Origin: Amoebidium appalachense
Lineage: Eukaryota; Ichthyosporea
DNA length: 64,000 nucleotides
Reading direction: 5' to 3'
NCBI GenBank assembly: GCA_963693365.1
Contig: CAVNZM010000010.1
Coordinates: 6,510,001 to 6,574,000 of the forward strand
Every line of letters begins with the position of its first letter. Position 1 is the first letter of the stretch. Under the pieces are notes generated by a model. It saw nothing but the letters and a program-made list of their open reading frames with translations, did not search any database and was not told where the DNA came from. Shown piece by piece: positions 1 through 11,759 of this stretch. The translations under genes were made by a program, and so were the position numbers.

Positions 1-21
1 CCGGCACACACACACCTACAG

Positions 22-2856
22 CTTGCACCGTGCATGATCGGAGACCGAGGCAAAAAGATCAAGGTTAGCCTCCTGATCAAACGGGACAACCGCCGCAAAC
101 ATAACTCCCACCAATGGTTTTTCCAATCGTTTTGCGATGCCTACAAGTGCGATTACGCATTCGCGACCGATTGCGGCACGGCGTACGATTCTCGCTGTGT
201 ATATTCTCTGGTGAAATATATGGATGAACATACAGAGTGTGCGGGTGTGACGGGGCGGCAGAGGGTCATGTCACGTGACATGCAGAGCTGCCAGGGCGAG
301 GGCCCATTGGCTAGAATGTACCGCGCCGTCCAGTCGTTTGACTACGAGGCATCCATTTCTGCATTCCAGGTACATATGGGAAAATGGAGAGGTTAAGGGA
401 GCCCCTAAGGTGTGCAAGTGCAGGGTTGATTAGACTGGAAGCTGCCTGTTTGTGCGTGCAAATTTGGCGAAATGATGGTGGAAACACGGGCATGTGGAGA
501 TGGAGGAGAAAGGGGGAGATGGGAGGGTTAGGACACAAAAAAAAGAAGCAGGAATCTGATTACTGAAAGAGGGAGCAAGAAATAGAGGTGGCTTTTTTTT
601 TTTTTTTTTCCCCCCTACCCCAATCCCTGCCCCCCTCCCCCCCCCCCCCTTTCCCCCCTTCTTCCCCCCCCCCCCCCCCCCCCCCCCGGGAAAAAAAAAA
701 CCTAAAGTGCCTCAGACTATGAGGAGATTAGAGGGGAAAACGAGATAAATAGCCGGAAAGAAGAAGGAAATACCTTCACACAGAGCAAACTTGGTCGCCC
801 ACACAATCAACCCTGCACAAGGACAACACAAGCATGCATCTCCCCACACCCTTTTCACATTCTCCTTCACGTAATCCTGACCCATTTCTCTCCCGCTTTA
901 CAGGGCGGCTTTGCTCTTCTTGGTATGCTACCCGTCCTCCCAGGCCCGTGTGGGCTCTACCGTATGACTGATATAAGAGGCCGGTGTCTAGATTATTACT
1001 TCCAAACGGTCAACCACAACCCAGATACCTCCGGCATGCTCAAAGGAAACCTTCTACTTGCCGAAGACAGAGTTTTAAGCTACGCAGCATCGCTCATGAC
1101 GGGGAAATTCACTGCGTGGGTGCCCCACGCGACATTTTTCTTTGAGGCGGAGACAGACACGGACAAGTTTATTGCACAGAGGCGCAGGTGGACAAACGGG
1201 GCATATGCGGGATATGTTTACCTGCTGTTCCAGGTGAGGGGGTGCTGAGTGGATGAAGTGCAGTTTTTTTTTTTTTTTTTTTTTTTTTTTCCTGGGGCGG
1301 CGGGGGGGGGGGGGGGGGGAGGGGGGGGGGGAAGGGGGGGATACGGCAGTGGTTGGGGGTAATTTAAGGGGAGGGAAAAGGGGTGGAGGGGCCGGGGGGA
1401 GGGGGGGGTAAGGCATAAGAGGAGGGATCAGCCCGTGGTGAGATGACGATGGGAGAAGCAGGCAGATGGGTCGAGTGATAAGAAGGGATGGGGTAGGAAG
1501 AACTGGGGCCGGTTCGATTCAGTGCGCGCAAGATATGAAGTTGAAGAGTGGGGTTAGGCGGGGAATGGAAGGGGGGAGGGGGGTTTGGGGGGATCGGGGA
1601 AGGGAGGAGGGGGACGGGGGAAGGGGGGGATGTCGGGTGATTGAGTCGCTGCGGGCACATTAGATGGCCTAAAACATTGGGTTGGGTTGAATTCAAGTGT
1701 TTGGGAAAAAGAGGGAGGGGGGGGGGGGGGGGGGGGGGGATGCTAGTGTTGTGTGGTGAGGGCCGGGGGCCACCCGGAGAGGGGGGAGGCGGGGGGAGGG
1801 GGGGGGGGGGGGGGGTATATGAGTGAGTGATGTTTATTGGGAGAGATGTGGTATGCATGCATAATACCCTGTACACCAGTCATGACGGGGGAACATTTTC
1901 AGAATCCGGGGCTGATCTGGAACTCCAAGCACACATTCCACTTCAAGCTGGGCGTGACCTTCCTCCAATGGCTGCAGCTCATGCTATACACCCTCGTGAC
2001 CCTCTCCCCGTGTCTCTTTGCTACATCCTTCTATTTCGGGATAGATCTGCTGCTTAAAGAACTACGCGGAACCTACCACCTACATTATCCGGCCCACCTT
2101 GTCGACTACATGTTTGCGGCCTACGCAGGGCTCTACCTCCTATTCGTCCTTGGTCACATGACCGTGAAATTCTCAGGAATGCTCTACTATCCCGCCCTGT
2201 TTATCAACGCAGGGTGCATAGGGGTGGTTGCGTACGAAGCCATGCGCATGCTGATCGTGCACATTGGCGATTTCGGCTGGTCTGCGCTATGGAGTTCCGA
2301 TCTTCTCACGTTTGTGATCGTCATTATGATGGGCCTACCGTTCGTTTTGGCGCTTTTCAACTCAGTCAAATCATTTTTGTACATGTGTATCACTTTCCCC
2401 GCCTATTTCCTCTTCCTACCTACGTTCGTGGGGTGGTTCGGCGCGTACGCTTTCTCGCGTACTTGGGATCTCACGTGGGGTAATCGTCCTTCGGATCGGC
2501 TCGTTTCACACGCAGGTGCGGTGAGCGGAAAGAGCGTGAGCGAATCGCGATCGTCAATTAGGTGCAAAGGTGTTTTTATTGGCCTATTTCTGGCCGTTCT
2601 GAACATCGGAATTGGATTCCTTCTTACGCACCTCAAGTGGTTTGTGTCGGAAAAAACCATCAACTATGTGTGGCTGGGGTTGGCTTTGTTTATGATTTCA
2701 TTTTCCGTTGCAAACATGCTCTTCAGTTTCATTTTCTATGTTTTCTACACCCCTGTGTACTTTCTTAAAGAAAGTTGGAAGTTTGTTCGTGGGACATTGT
2801 GCTGCTACAGGAAGGAGGAGAAGGATGGAACGGAATCGGAGGCAGCCATGCTTTAA
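22..2856 (+). CDS. Chitin synthase, 3' part (5' truncated by window edge)
   Basis: Processive family-2 glycosyltransferase that polymerises UDP-GlcNAc into chitin at the plasma membrane. Three exons in window: 22-369, 904-1233, 1903-2856 (TAA). All junctions are phase 0 with GT-AG borders, giving 543 residues. Seen directly: an NSHQWFF segment, the acidic catalytic region with DYAFATDCGT, VLPGPCGLYR, the acceptor-site EDR (LLLAEDR) and the product-binding QRRRW. The third exon encodes a run of hydrophobic helices (FLQWLQLMLYTLVTL, LLFVLGHMTVKF, FVIVIMMGLPFVLALF and others) ending in a charged tail. Motif set and order match eukaryotic chitin synthases. Position 22 follows a CTACAG acceptor, so upstream exons are expected left of the window. 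The family is sure; the subclass is not assigned. Confidence 0.93.
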
Positions 2857-3246
2857 CTAACAGTTGGTGTGAATGGGCTTCCTTTATGGACTTCCTTTAT
2901 GGGCTTCCTTCCGTCGCCTCAAAGTTTAGGGTTGTTATCGGTTTTTTTATGGCTCCGTTTCATTTTCCCTATGGTTCTAATCTTTTGTAGTTTGGTTGCA
3001 TATGTGTGGGTGGTGGTGGTTGGTGTTGGGGCCTGTTTCAAAATATGATGGTCATGTGTGCAAGTAGGTTGTTGTTGCCAATTCTTGCTTGCTTCATAGA
3101 GGAAGTGGTTGGTTTTCTTATGAAATGAAATGCTGCATATTGCTTTGTGGTACGGAATGTATGCAAATTAAAATGCCTGCCCCTGATATTTTATTTCCCC
3201 TTGTTATTCTCTTTGGTGGTATTTTTCCAGGCCCAGCTGCGTGTTT

Positions 3247-3297
<51 letters not shown>

Positions 3298-3519
3298 ACG
3301 GTGATGAATGTCTATTGGTTTCTCTCTGTAAGAACCCAAAACCAACAGTTAGAAAACAGCAAGGAAAGATTATTGCACTACTTTCCGAAAATGACACGGT
3401 TTGAGAATTAACTTATGTTACTGTTAGTTATGAGGACTGGTTTTTGAAACCAGAACTAAACTGTTAGATTTCCTGTCTGTGGCAGGTTTTATGTTATTGC
3501 TATTGAATACAAGATGTGT

Positions 3520-3525
3520 AATAAA
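3520..3525 (+). promoter_or_regulatory. Possible poly(A) signal AATAAA of chitin synthase
   Basis: AATAAA hexamer about 0.66 kb after the chitin synthase stop, just before the GT microsatellite block. The match is exact, but usage in this organism is unknown. Confidence 0.3.
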
Positions 3526-3675
3526 GCTGAAACTACAACAAAGACCTCATCAACACCCATAACCGTTACATGCACATGTGGTGCCGAAGTGCATGAGTCA
3601 CACCTCAGAGTCAGATATGTACATGCTTCATGGATGAGTATACTGTCAGTCATGTCTTGCACGTGCGCGCGTGTG

Positions 3676-3694
3676 TGGGCGCCGTTAAGTGCGC

Positions 3695-3732
<38 letters not shown>

Positions 3733-3957
3733 CTCACGTGCGTGTGTGTTACCGTTTGTTTGTGTATATGCACGTGTGTGTGTGTCACTGTGTGTGCGAG
3801 CGGGCACGCGCCCGTGTGTGATGGTGCGGACCTGTCGCCCGTGTGCGTGCTACTATGTTTATGTCTCCCTCTCAGTGTGTGTGTGTTTGTGTGTGTTTCT
3901 GTGTCCGTATCCGTGTCTCGTAGTATGTGTGTGTGTGTTGTGTGTGCGCGTGCGTGT

Positions 3958-3994
<37 letters not shown>

Positions 3995-4020
3995 TGTGTA
4001 TGTGCGTGCGTGCATGTGTC
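3676..4020. repeat. Degenerate (GT)n microsatellite block
   Basis: Alternating GT with scattered substitutions over about 345 bp. It opens long false reading frames of CVCVCV or HTHTHT type on both strands, which were not annotated. Confidence 0.9.
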
Positions 4021-4083
4021 TTTGTATACGACAATTTGGGATATGCAGTGTGCCAATGTGGTTATAAATGGGAGCGTGTGAGT

Positions 4084-4421
4084 GAGGATTAAAAGGAGGG
4101 CGGGACAGGGGGGGGAGAAGGGGGGGAGGTGGGGGGAGGGGGGGGACGGGAGGGAGAGATGTATACAGGGAACTAGAATACTTGAAGATCGAGACAGAGA
4201 GAGAGAGAGTCTCAGAGAGAGAGAGAAAGGGGGGGGGGGAGGGGGTGAGGGAGGGGAGGGGGGGGGGGGGGACTCCGAGGGAGGGGAAGGGGGAGGGAGG
4301 GGGAAGGGAGGTGGGAGGGGGAGAGACTGGGAGGGAGGAGGGGGAAGAAAGAGGGAGAAAGTGTGTGTGTGTGTGTGTCACGGTGTTTGAGCTCGAGAAA
4401 GAGAGAGAGGGGGGGGGAGGG

Positions 4422-4456
<35 letters not shown>

Positions 4457-4627
4457 GGAACGGAGGGGGAGAGGGGGTGAGGGAGAGAGGGGCGAATGTG
4501 TGTGTGTACATGTGTGTGAAAAAGAAGAGGGTGGGGGGGGGGGGGAGGGGGGGGAATCCGGGAAGGGGGGAGGGGGGAGGGGGAGGGGGAGGGGGAGGGG
4601 GGAGGGGGGGGGGGGGGGGGGGGGGAG
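4084..4627. repeat. Purine-only tract (GA/G-rich)
   Basis: About 540 bp in which nearly every base is A or G, with G-runs above 20 bp (4427-4455, 4606-4625), broken only by short GT runs. The purine strand is the + strand. Confidence 0.9.
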
Positions 4628-5813
4628 ACGGAAACAGGAGATGCCTGTGTACGTATTTCGCGTGCACGCCACGATGGAATCCAATTAAACCAGGCTGCAT
4701 GCATACGAATGATGTCATATGTATTGGCCAAGTACTGTATGTATGTAGCCTGCGCGTCCGTATGTACATATGCATGTACCCCATGCTATCGATACATGAG
4801 TATGTGCTCACTGCCTTATTTATGAAGACGGTTGGCGGCATAATTTGGCCGGTTTTTAAGCCTCCCTTCGAATTTCTGCCCACCGCTTGCTGTGTGCCTC
4901 GTCCGCGCCAGGCTGGTCGACGGAACCCAGATCATCGGTCATGATAAATCTATTCAAATCTATTGGTCATTTTGATTGGCATAGCGATCATCGTCTGGAC
5001 TGGGGTAAAGGCTTGGTTGGGCAGTCGGTTTGAGTGGTGGTCGAAGCCACACGGCGTGTTGTGGGTTCATTTTACCTGTGTAGAGTTCCAAATAGCGGGA
5101 GAAAAATAAATCCTGTATCAATATTTATATTGGCTTCTAATTGGTGCATGAAAGGTTCCTAAAAAGAGCTACAGTCAGCATGTCACTCCTACTCCTGACC
5201 AAACAAAACGCGGAAAGCTTTGAATACATGATTTACATCGCTCTTCATCTGAACCATATATGGGTTATGAAAAGCCCGCACTACATTCCTTTCAGGTTCC
5301 GCGGCATCATCCTAGATGAAAACACTTCGCGCTTTTTAGTTCTCGGGTCCAAACCGATAGTTACAACTAGTACACGACCTTTTTTCCTTACAGATTGTTA
5401 TTTCCTTCCAGCACCACCTCTAAAAAGAAGTGTGTGTACAAAGAGAGGCCGCCGCAAAGAGGGAGTCTAACTGTCTAGTGCCCACTCTCACACTCGAAAC
5501 AATTGCAAAGTAAAGACCTAGGTTTGGTCACCCAACTGAATAGATACGACTGCATTGCTTAGCTTGCCGGTAGACTACATAGAGGCACAAATTAGTATAG
5601 CACATCACCCATGAATGTATATACAAGCTTGCACACTCGTAAGTAAGAGAAGTTGTCGAATCCAGCCCTGAATACGAACCCTTGTTGGTCCCTCTAAAGC
5701 CACTCGACTACTGCGTTTATGCAGGGTATTTATTATTGCTACACCTGAAACAACACCAAAAACAGCCACTTTATACTTAACTACCACCGAATTTTAAAAT
5801 CATCAGTCTGAAT

Positions 5814-6473
5814 ATGGCCGTTGCCACTGCTATTGGCGCTAGCGCAGCACTGAGCAGTATTGGCCTGACGGGGGGAACTTTTGGGCCCACACCCTCGCCT
5901 GTTCTCACCCCCACAGAGGTAATCTCGCTGGAGCTTGGGTCTCTTCGTCACGGTAAGCACACGATTCGATTCGAATTATTCAGGGAATAAGAAGTTTGGA
6001 TTAGTTCCCACTGAAAGCCCTTCCACACCATACCCATAGCACACGAGGACACTCAAGTTGGTGCATACATTCTCAGGCCCACTCACACACAAAGACGAGT
6101 ACACTCACACCGTCACACACACATGCACACAGACAGGTACACAGCGCACACATGCACGCACACATGCACGCACACACAAGAACATGCACACACACAGGCA
6201 CATACATGTTCGGGGGCACACATGCACCTACCGTGCACACGTGGCACTGTTAAACTCACACATCCACAGTGCCGCACACACACATACACACGTTCAAGCA
6301 CGTGTGCACAGTGCATGCACACACACATGCGGCACACACACACACACGCACACACACACACACACACACGCACACACACACACACCGCACTGACACAAAC
6401 CGCATACACACCCATACCCACACCCACACCCACACCCACACCCACACCCTCATGCCCGTACACATCCACCCAT

Positions 6474-6534
<61 letters not shown>

Positions 6535-8079
6535 GACATGCACACACGTGCGGCCGCAGACACACACGCACACGCACACGCACAGACTGTACATGCATAC
6601 ACGCTCCGTGGCCGCCGCACAGACCTATTGAATAACGCAAGCAGAATAGCAACTACTGAGTACCACCACCCACACACATACATACTGTCATGTTCTTACG
6701 ATTGCACACTGCAAGCACACACACGATTCGGCTTCACCATCAGGTTTCCAACACAAGCCGTGCTAGCCATAGTCACCGTGATTAAAAACCTTACTCTGCT
6801 ATGCACATTCATAGCTGCAGAATGGGCGAGAACTTTTGTCCCTTAGCTTTAGACAAGAAAGAAAGATTCAGGTGGAAAGAAGAAATGCCCCAACCCCTCG
6901 TTGCTTTCCTTCCACCTTCTCGAATCTCAGCTCCCCCCTCTTCTCCCAAATGCCACCCTTCATTCCGATGTGAGCTACATCTGGTCGAAGTTGAAGCTAA
7001 ATGATACTTTCCGCACCCCTTCACCCCCCCCCCCCCCCCCTCCCCTCGGCCTTCTCCTCCCCCCCCCCCCCCCCCCCCCCCCACCCCCCCACGCGCTCCT
7101 AGCTTGACCACATCTCTCCGGTCGCTCACACACAACATCAGGACTCCATTTCTCACCCCCCCCCCCCCCCAAAAAAAAAAAAGGGGGGGGGGGGGGAGGG
7201 GGAGGGGGGGGGGCCGGGGGGGGGGGAATGAACGGGAGGGAGGGGAAGCCATTCTCTTACTACCGGCTATGATCAATCTGAAGTACACACCTAACCTCTT
7301 TGATGTTGTTGTCGCCATGCTTATGGTTTCTGACGGTCACCACACAGCCGACTACTTCACCGGGTTTCGGTTTGCCTCTCAAGACTTCCTGCAAAGTGTC
7401 GGAGGTAACTTCACAGGGTGAGTTCCTGATTTTTTTTCTCCCAAAAATCATCCGACTAAAAACGTTCACCTTAATAACATCAATATGACACACAGGTGCT
7501 TAAGCCATAATAACTAACAGGAGCAGTTGACAGAAGAATTTAGATCCCGGACAAAAGCAAACTATTCCAAAACGACCATCTTCAAAACCCAACACAGAAT
7601 AGCTCTTGGCACATTATTTCTTTACAACCAATAGTTATGTTGCTTGCACAAAACCAACCATGCAAAGTACAGATTAGCCATCTTGGTATACTTACCGAGT
7701 GTATTCAGGCCTCTCGTCGTTCTTCGGCCACACCTTTGTTCGCTTCTTCCTGACCGTTTTTTTTCATTTATAGAACATATGAGCCGTATTGCAGTATGTA
7801 TGAGAATATATATATATATGAGGGGGTTTTCGCTGTTTACTCGAGGCAAAGAGAGACCAGTCTTAGGTATGGGGGGGGTTTTGCTCGGAATATCCCCTCA
7901 GCAGTATATCATGATCAAGTACATAGATGTCGGGTGATGATTATATATCATGGTTTACTTTCTCTACGAGGCACCTTAAAGACTAAGAAAAACCAATTAG
8001 TTGGGTTCCCCGTTTTTTTTTTGTTTTTTTGGGTTTTTTTTTTTTTTTTCGGGCTCCCCTGGGACACTCGGTATCAGCT

Positions 8080-8157
<78 letters not shown>

Positions 8158-11100
8158 AGAATTTTGTAATGATGCGTTTCTCAAGCCAATCAATACATCT
8201 AATAAACAGGTCATAGTTACGTGTGTTAAGTATAAAATCAAGGATGTTGTAATTTTCAGGTAGGCTATCTTTCTGGGTGTCTGTTGTGAATGTGTCGTAA
8301 GTGTGTTGCGGTATTATGTGGTCTATCAAAGTATATTTGGCGACACATGATCGTTTAAACTGGTGTGTGTGTGTGTTGTTTGGGCATGTAAACGATGCCA
8401 CCTTATACTTATTAGATCTCCACTGTATAGCACGTGTACAGTAAAAGCGTGGTTAGTGATCAATAATACCATCAGCAAGAGAAAGACCAGTTCTACAGGA
8501 AGGTAATATGTATTTAGGTGTTATACATTTGCGAGTGCCATATTTGGCAATATGGTTAAGGCGGTCATTATATATAATATATATGATTGAGAAACCAAAC
8601 GTGGAAGTCTCTGTGGCAAGTGGGTGAATCAGCTATAAACCACCTTCTTAAAAATCCCGCTCCCCGTTTTACTCCCGAGGCTCCGCCCACTATCACCATC
8701 ATCCATCCCTTTACCCTGTGTCGTTTTCAGGTTTTCTTCCGTCGTTTATCCCCCTGTGTGCGACTCACCTGACCACTCAATTTCCATTCCCTCTCCTCTC
8801 CACAGCCCACGTTTCCCCTCCTACCCCCCTTCCACCTCCCTCCTCTTCCCTTTACCCAACCCCTCCCCCCCCCCCCCCCCCCTGACCCGTCCCCCCTCCT
8901 CCCTACACACACACCTTCATAATTGCCCCCCCTCCCCTCCACCACCCCTGGTTCCTTCCCATTACCCCCCCCCCCCCCCCCCCCCCCCATCATTGCCCTC
9001 CTGCCTTCCCTCCCTCCCTCCCCAACCCCCCAGATACACGGACACCATAGACAGCCATTATGGGATTATGCGGCTGCATGCGGCCTTTGCCAGCCACACC
9101 GTGACATCCAACCAATCACATGCCACAGTCCAGACACAGCTGGTCGGCCTGAGTGAGTATTCTGTCTCTTTAAGCCTACACGTAGGGAAAGCAGAAATCC
9201 TGAGACGTTCATTTTTCCTCTCTTTCCAAGGCAATCCTTCTATTCTTGTCCCCCTTTTCTCTTTATCTTGAAGCTAGCGAGGAAAGTTGAGTTGGTGGGT
9301 GGGTGGATGGGTTGGGTGGGGAGGGCAGGGCAGGCGGGCCGAGGGTTGAGGGGCGCCGGGGGAGGGGGGGGGGGGGGGGTCGGAGGGGAGGGGAGGGGGG
9401 GGGGGGGGGGTCGGCATTGCCGGTAGGGAGAGGCTGATAAAAAGTGCCGGACAAAGTGGAAAGGACAAGAGCGGAGATCGAAGAGTGGCGGTGCCGTTTT
9501 TATTTTTGTACTTTTGGGAGAAAAAAGAGGGGGGGGGGGACGGGGAGGCGACGAGCTTCGACACCGGCATATAAAACTGTGCGTAGCTGTAAGGTATTCT
9601 CGTCAGAAATCAACACTGCGGGTTGGTGGATTTTGTTTTCAGCGGATCTCGCTGACACTCGTTTCTGTTTTGTTGCAGGAGGGGAGGCAGACACTATCCG
9701 TTTTGACCTTCGAAACCAGACACATGACCCATACCAGGTTTGGGCACCAAGCATGCACTTCCCCCCTCTCATTTCAAGTGGTTTTCACATATTCAGGCTG
9801 GCATTCGCACCCTGTTTTTCACCACCACGACTTGAGAATCTGGCAATGTCTATAAAGGGAAATCTCAGGTGTTACATGTGTTTTCAGCACCTCAAGTTTT
9901 ACATTCCGGGACATTGTATGCGGAGTTTAATCATATTTGATCTATGCAGGGTTGCTGGATGATTGATGGGATAAGTCGAGTCTATGGGGAGAGGTCTGTG
10001 GAGCCAGACCCATCTATTGGGCCCTCAGAACTGGCCAGTCTTGAACTCGTCTATCTCAAGTCACATGATTTTGACGTAAGCCCCTTCCCTCTCTCCCCCC
10101 TCCCCCCCCCGTCCCCCCCCCCCGTTCCCCCGCCCCCTCCCCCTCCTCCCTCCCCCCCCTCCCCCGAGGCTCATCCCCACCTACATAACCAACCACACCC
10201 CTCGTCCTTCCTCCTCTCCCTCCACCCTATTTACCTTCTCTCCCCCCTGTTACCCCAATCTGTTGTGTTTACTCCATACAACAAACCCATAAATGCCTAT
10301 CTCCGACGCCACCATGTTCAGTGGCCCAGTTTTATGTCCTCCCCCCCCCCCCCCCCCCCCAAACCCCCCCCTCCCCCTCCCCCCCTTTCCCCCCCCCCTC
10401 CCCCCCCCCCCACAAAAAAAAAAAAAAAGGTAAGAAAAGAAAGAAAAGAAAGAAAAATGCATACGTTGATTCATATCCCGAGCTATCGACAGTCCCTCTA
10501 GCCACCCATTATATCCCAATACCCTTGTCCCCCACCGCTTTCGATCCCTCCGGTACCATCTTTCTAATGGCCGCAGAAACCCGTTACCGAGCTAATGTAG
10601 TCACCCACGACCTTTTTTCCCCCCCACCTCCAGAACGCCGCAAATCTATTGGATCCCAGTGAGTCACGTGACCAGTATAAGGACATGGTGGGGGCATATT
10701 CCGAGCTGAGTGACTTTGTGGTGGTGAAGTCCGTCGACGAACAAATGACGGCAGTAATGGTGCACTGCTGCCCCTCCCCCCCCCCGCCCCCCCCCCCCCC
10801 TTCCCCCTCCCCCCCTTCTCCACCCTCCCCTCCTCCTTCCCGGACACACACACATACACCTCCACCCCCATTCCCTCCCACTGAAGATGCTGAAGATGTC
10901 TCTCACTCTCCCATTTTCCAAACCGCCGCTCACCTTCAATGGATTTCTTTTCTAACTCAACGCCTACCAAACGACGATAACGATATAGGTTGGTGTGCAC
11001 GAGACGTCGGTTTGTGTGAACACGTAAAGATGTCACTGGTAACCAACCAACACTACTTCGTGCATAAATCGTTCTACACCTACCACACCATCTCCCCCCC

Positions 11101-11717
11101 CCCCCCCCCCCCCCCCCCCCCCACCCACCCCACCCCTCCGCTTCCCCCGGCTTCCCGGCCCTACCTCCCGTCGGCCCTTCTCCCGTCCTTCACCTTTCCC
11201 CCCGACCTTTCTTCCCGATGCTGTCCCCCATCCTATGTTTAACCAGCCCCCCCCCCCCCCCCCCCCCTCTCTCTCTCTCTCCCCCCCTCCCCCCCCCCCC
11301 GGCCCCCCTCCCGGGGTCCTCCCCCCCTTCCCCACCTCCCTCACTCCCCCCTCTCCCCACCCCAACCCCCACCCTACAACCCCACACCGCCTCCTCCTCC
11401 CCTTTGCTCCCCTCCTGAGGATGGGCTCTGCTTATGATTCAAATTCTTTGAGTGTGCTGTGCAAAACGTTTTCTGTGCTGTCCTTCATGAATGTGTCCTT
11501 TGCATCATCTAAAACCCACTAACCCCCCCCCCCCCCCCCCCCCCCCATCCCCCCCCCCCCCCCCCTCCCTCCCTCCTCCCCCACGGCAACTTTTAGGCGG
11601 ATAACCGCACACACGTATGGGTCAACACCACCGTGATGCTCTCCAATGGCTCCGACATGTATTTTGTGTGGCACATAGCCCAGCAGCCAAAGAATGACTC
11701 CAGCTGCCCAGGTATAG

Positions 11718-11759
<42 letters not shown>

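Larger units (their letters stand above)
2857..5813. other. Intergenic region after chitin synthase, repeat-rich
   Basis: No gene supported. 2857-3530 looks like the chitin synthase 3' flank, with a G-tract at 3260-3295 and AATAAA at 3520-3525 as a possible poly(A) signal. 3676-4020 is degenerate GT microsatellite. 4084-4627 is almost pure purine (GA and G-tracts). 4640-5813 is unique sequence; an open frame of about 100 codons near 5141-5470 has no recognisable motif and no splice context I could confirm. Confidence 0.6.
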
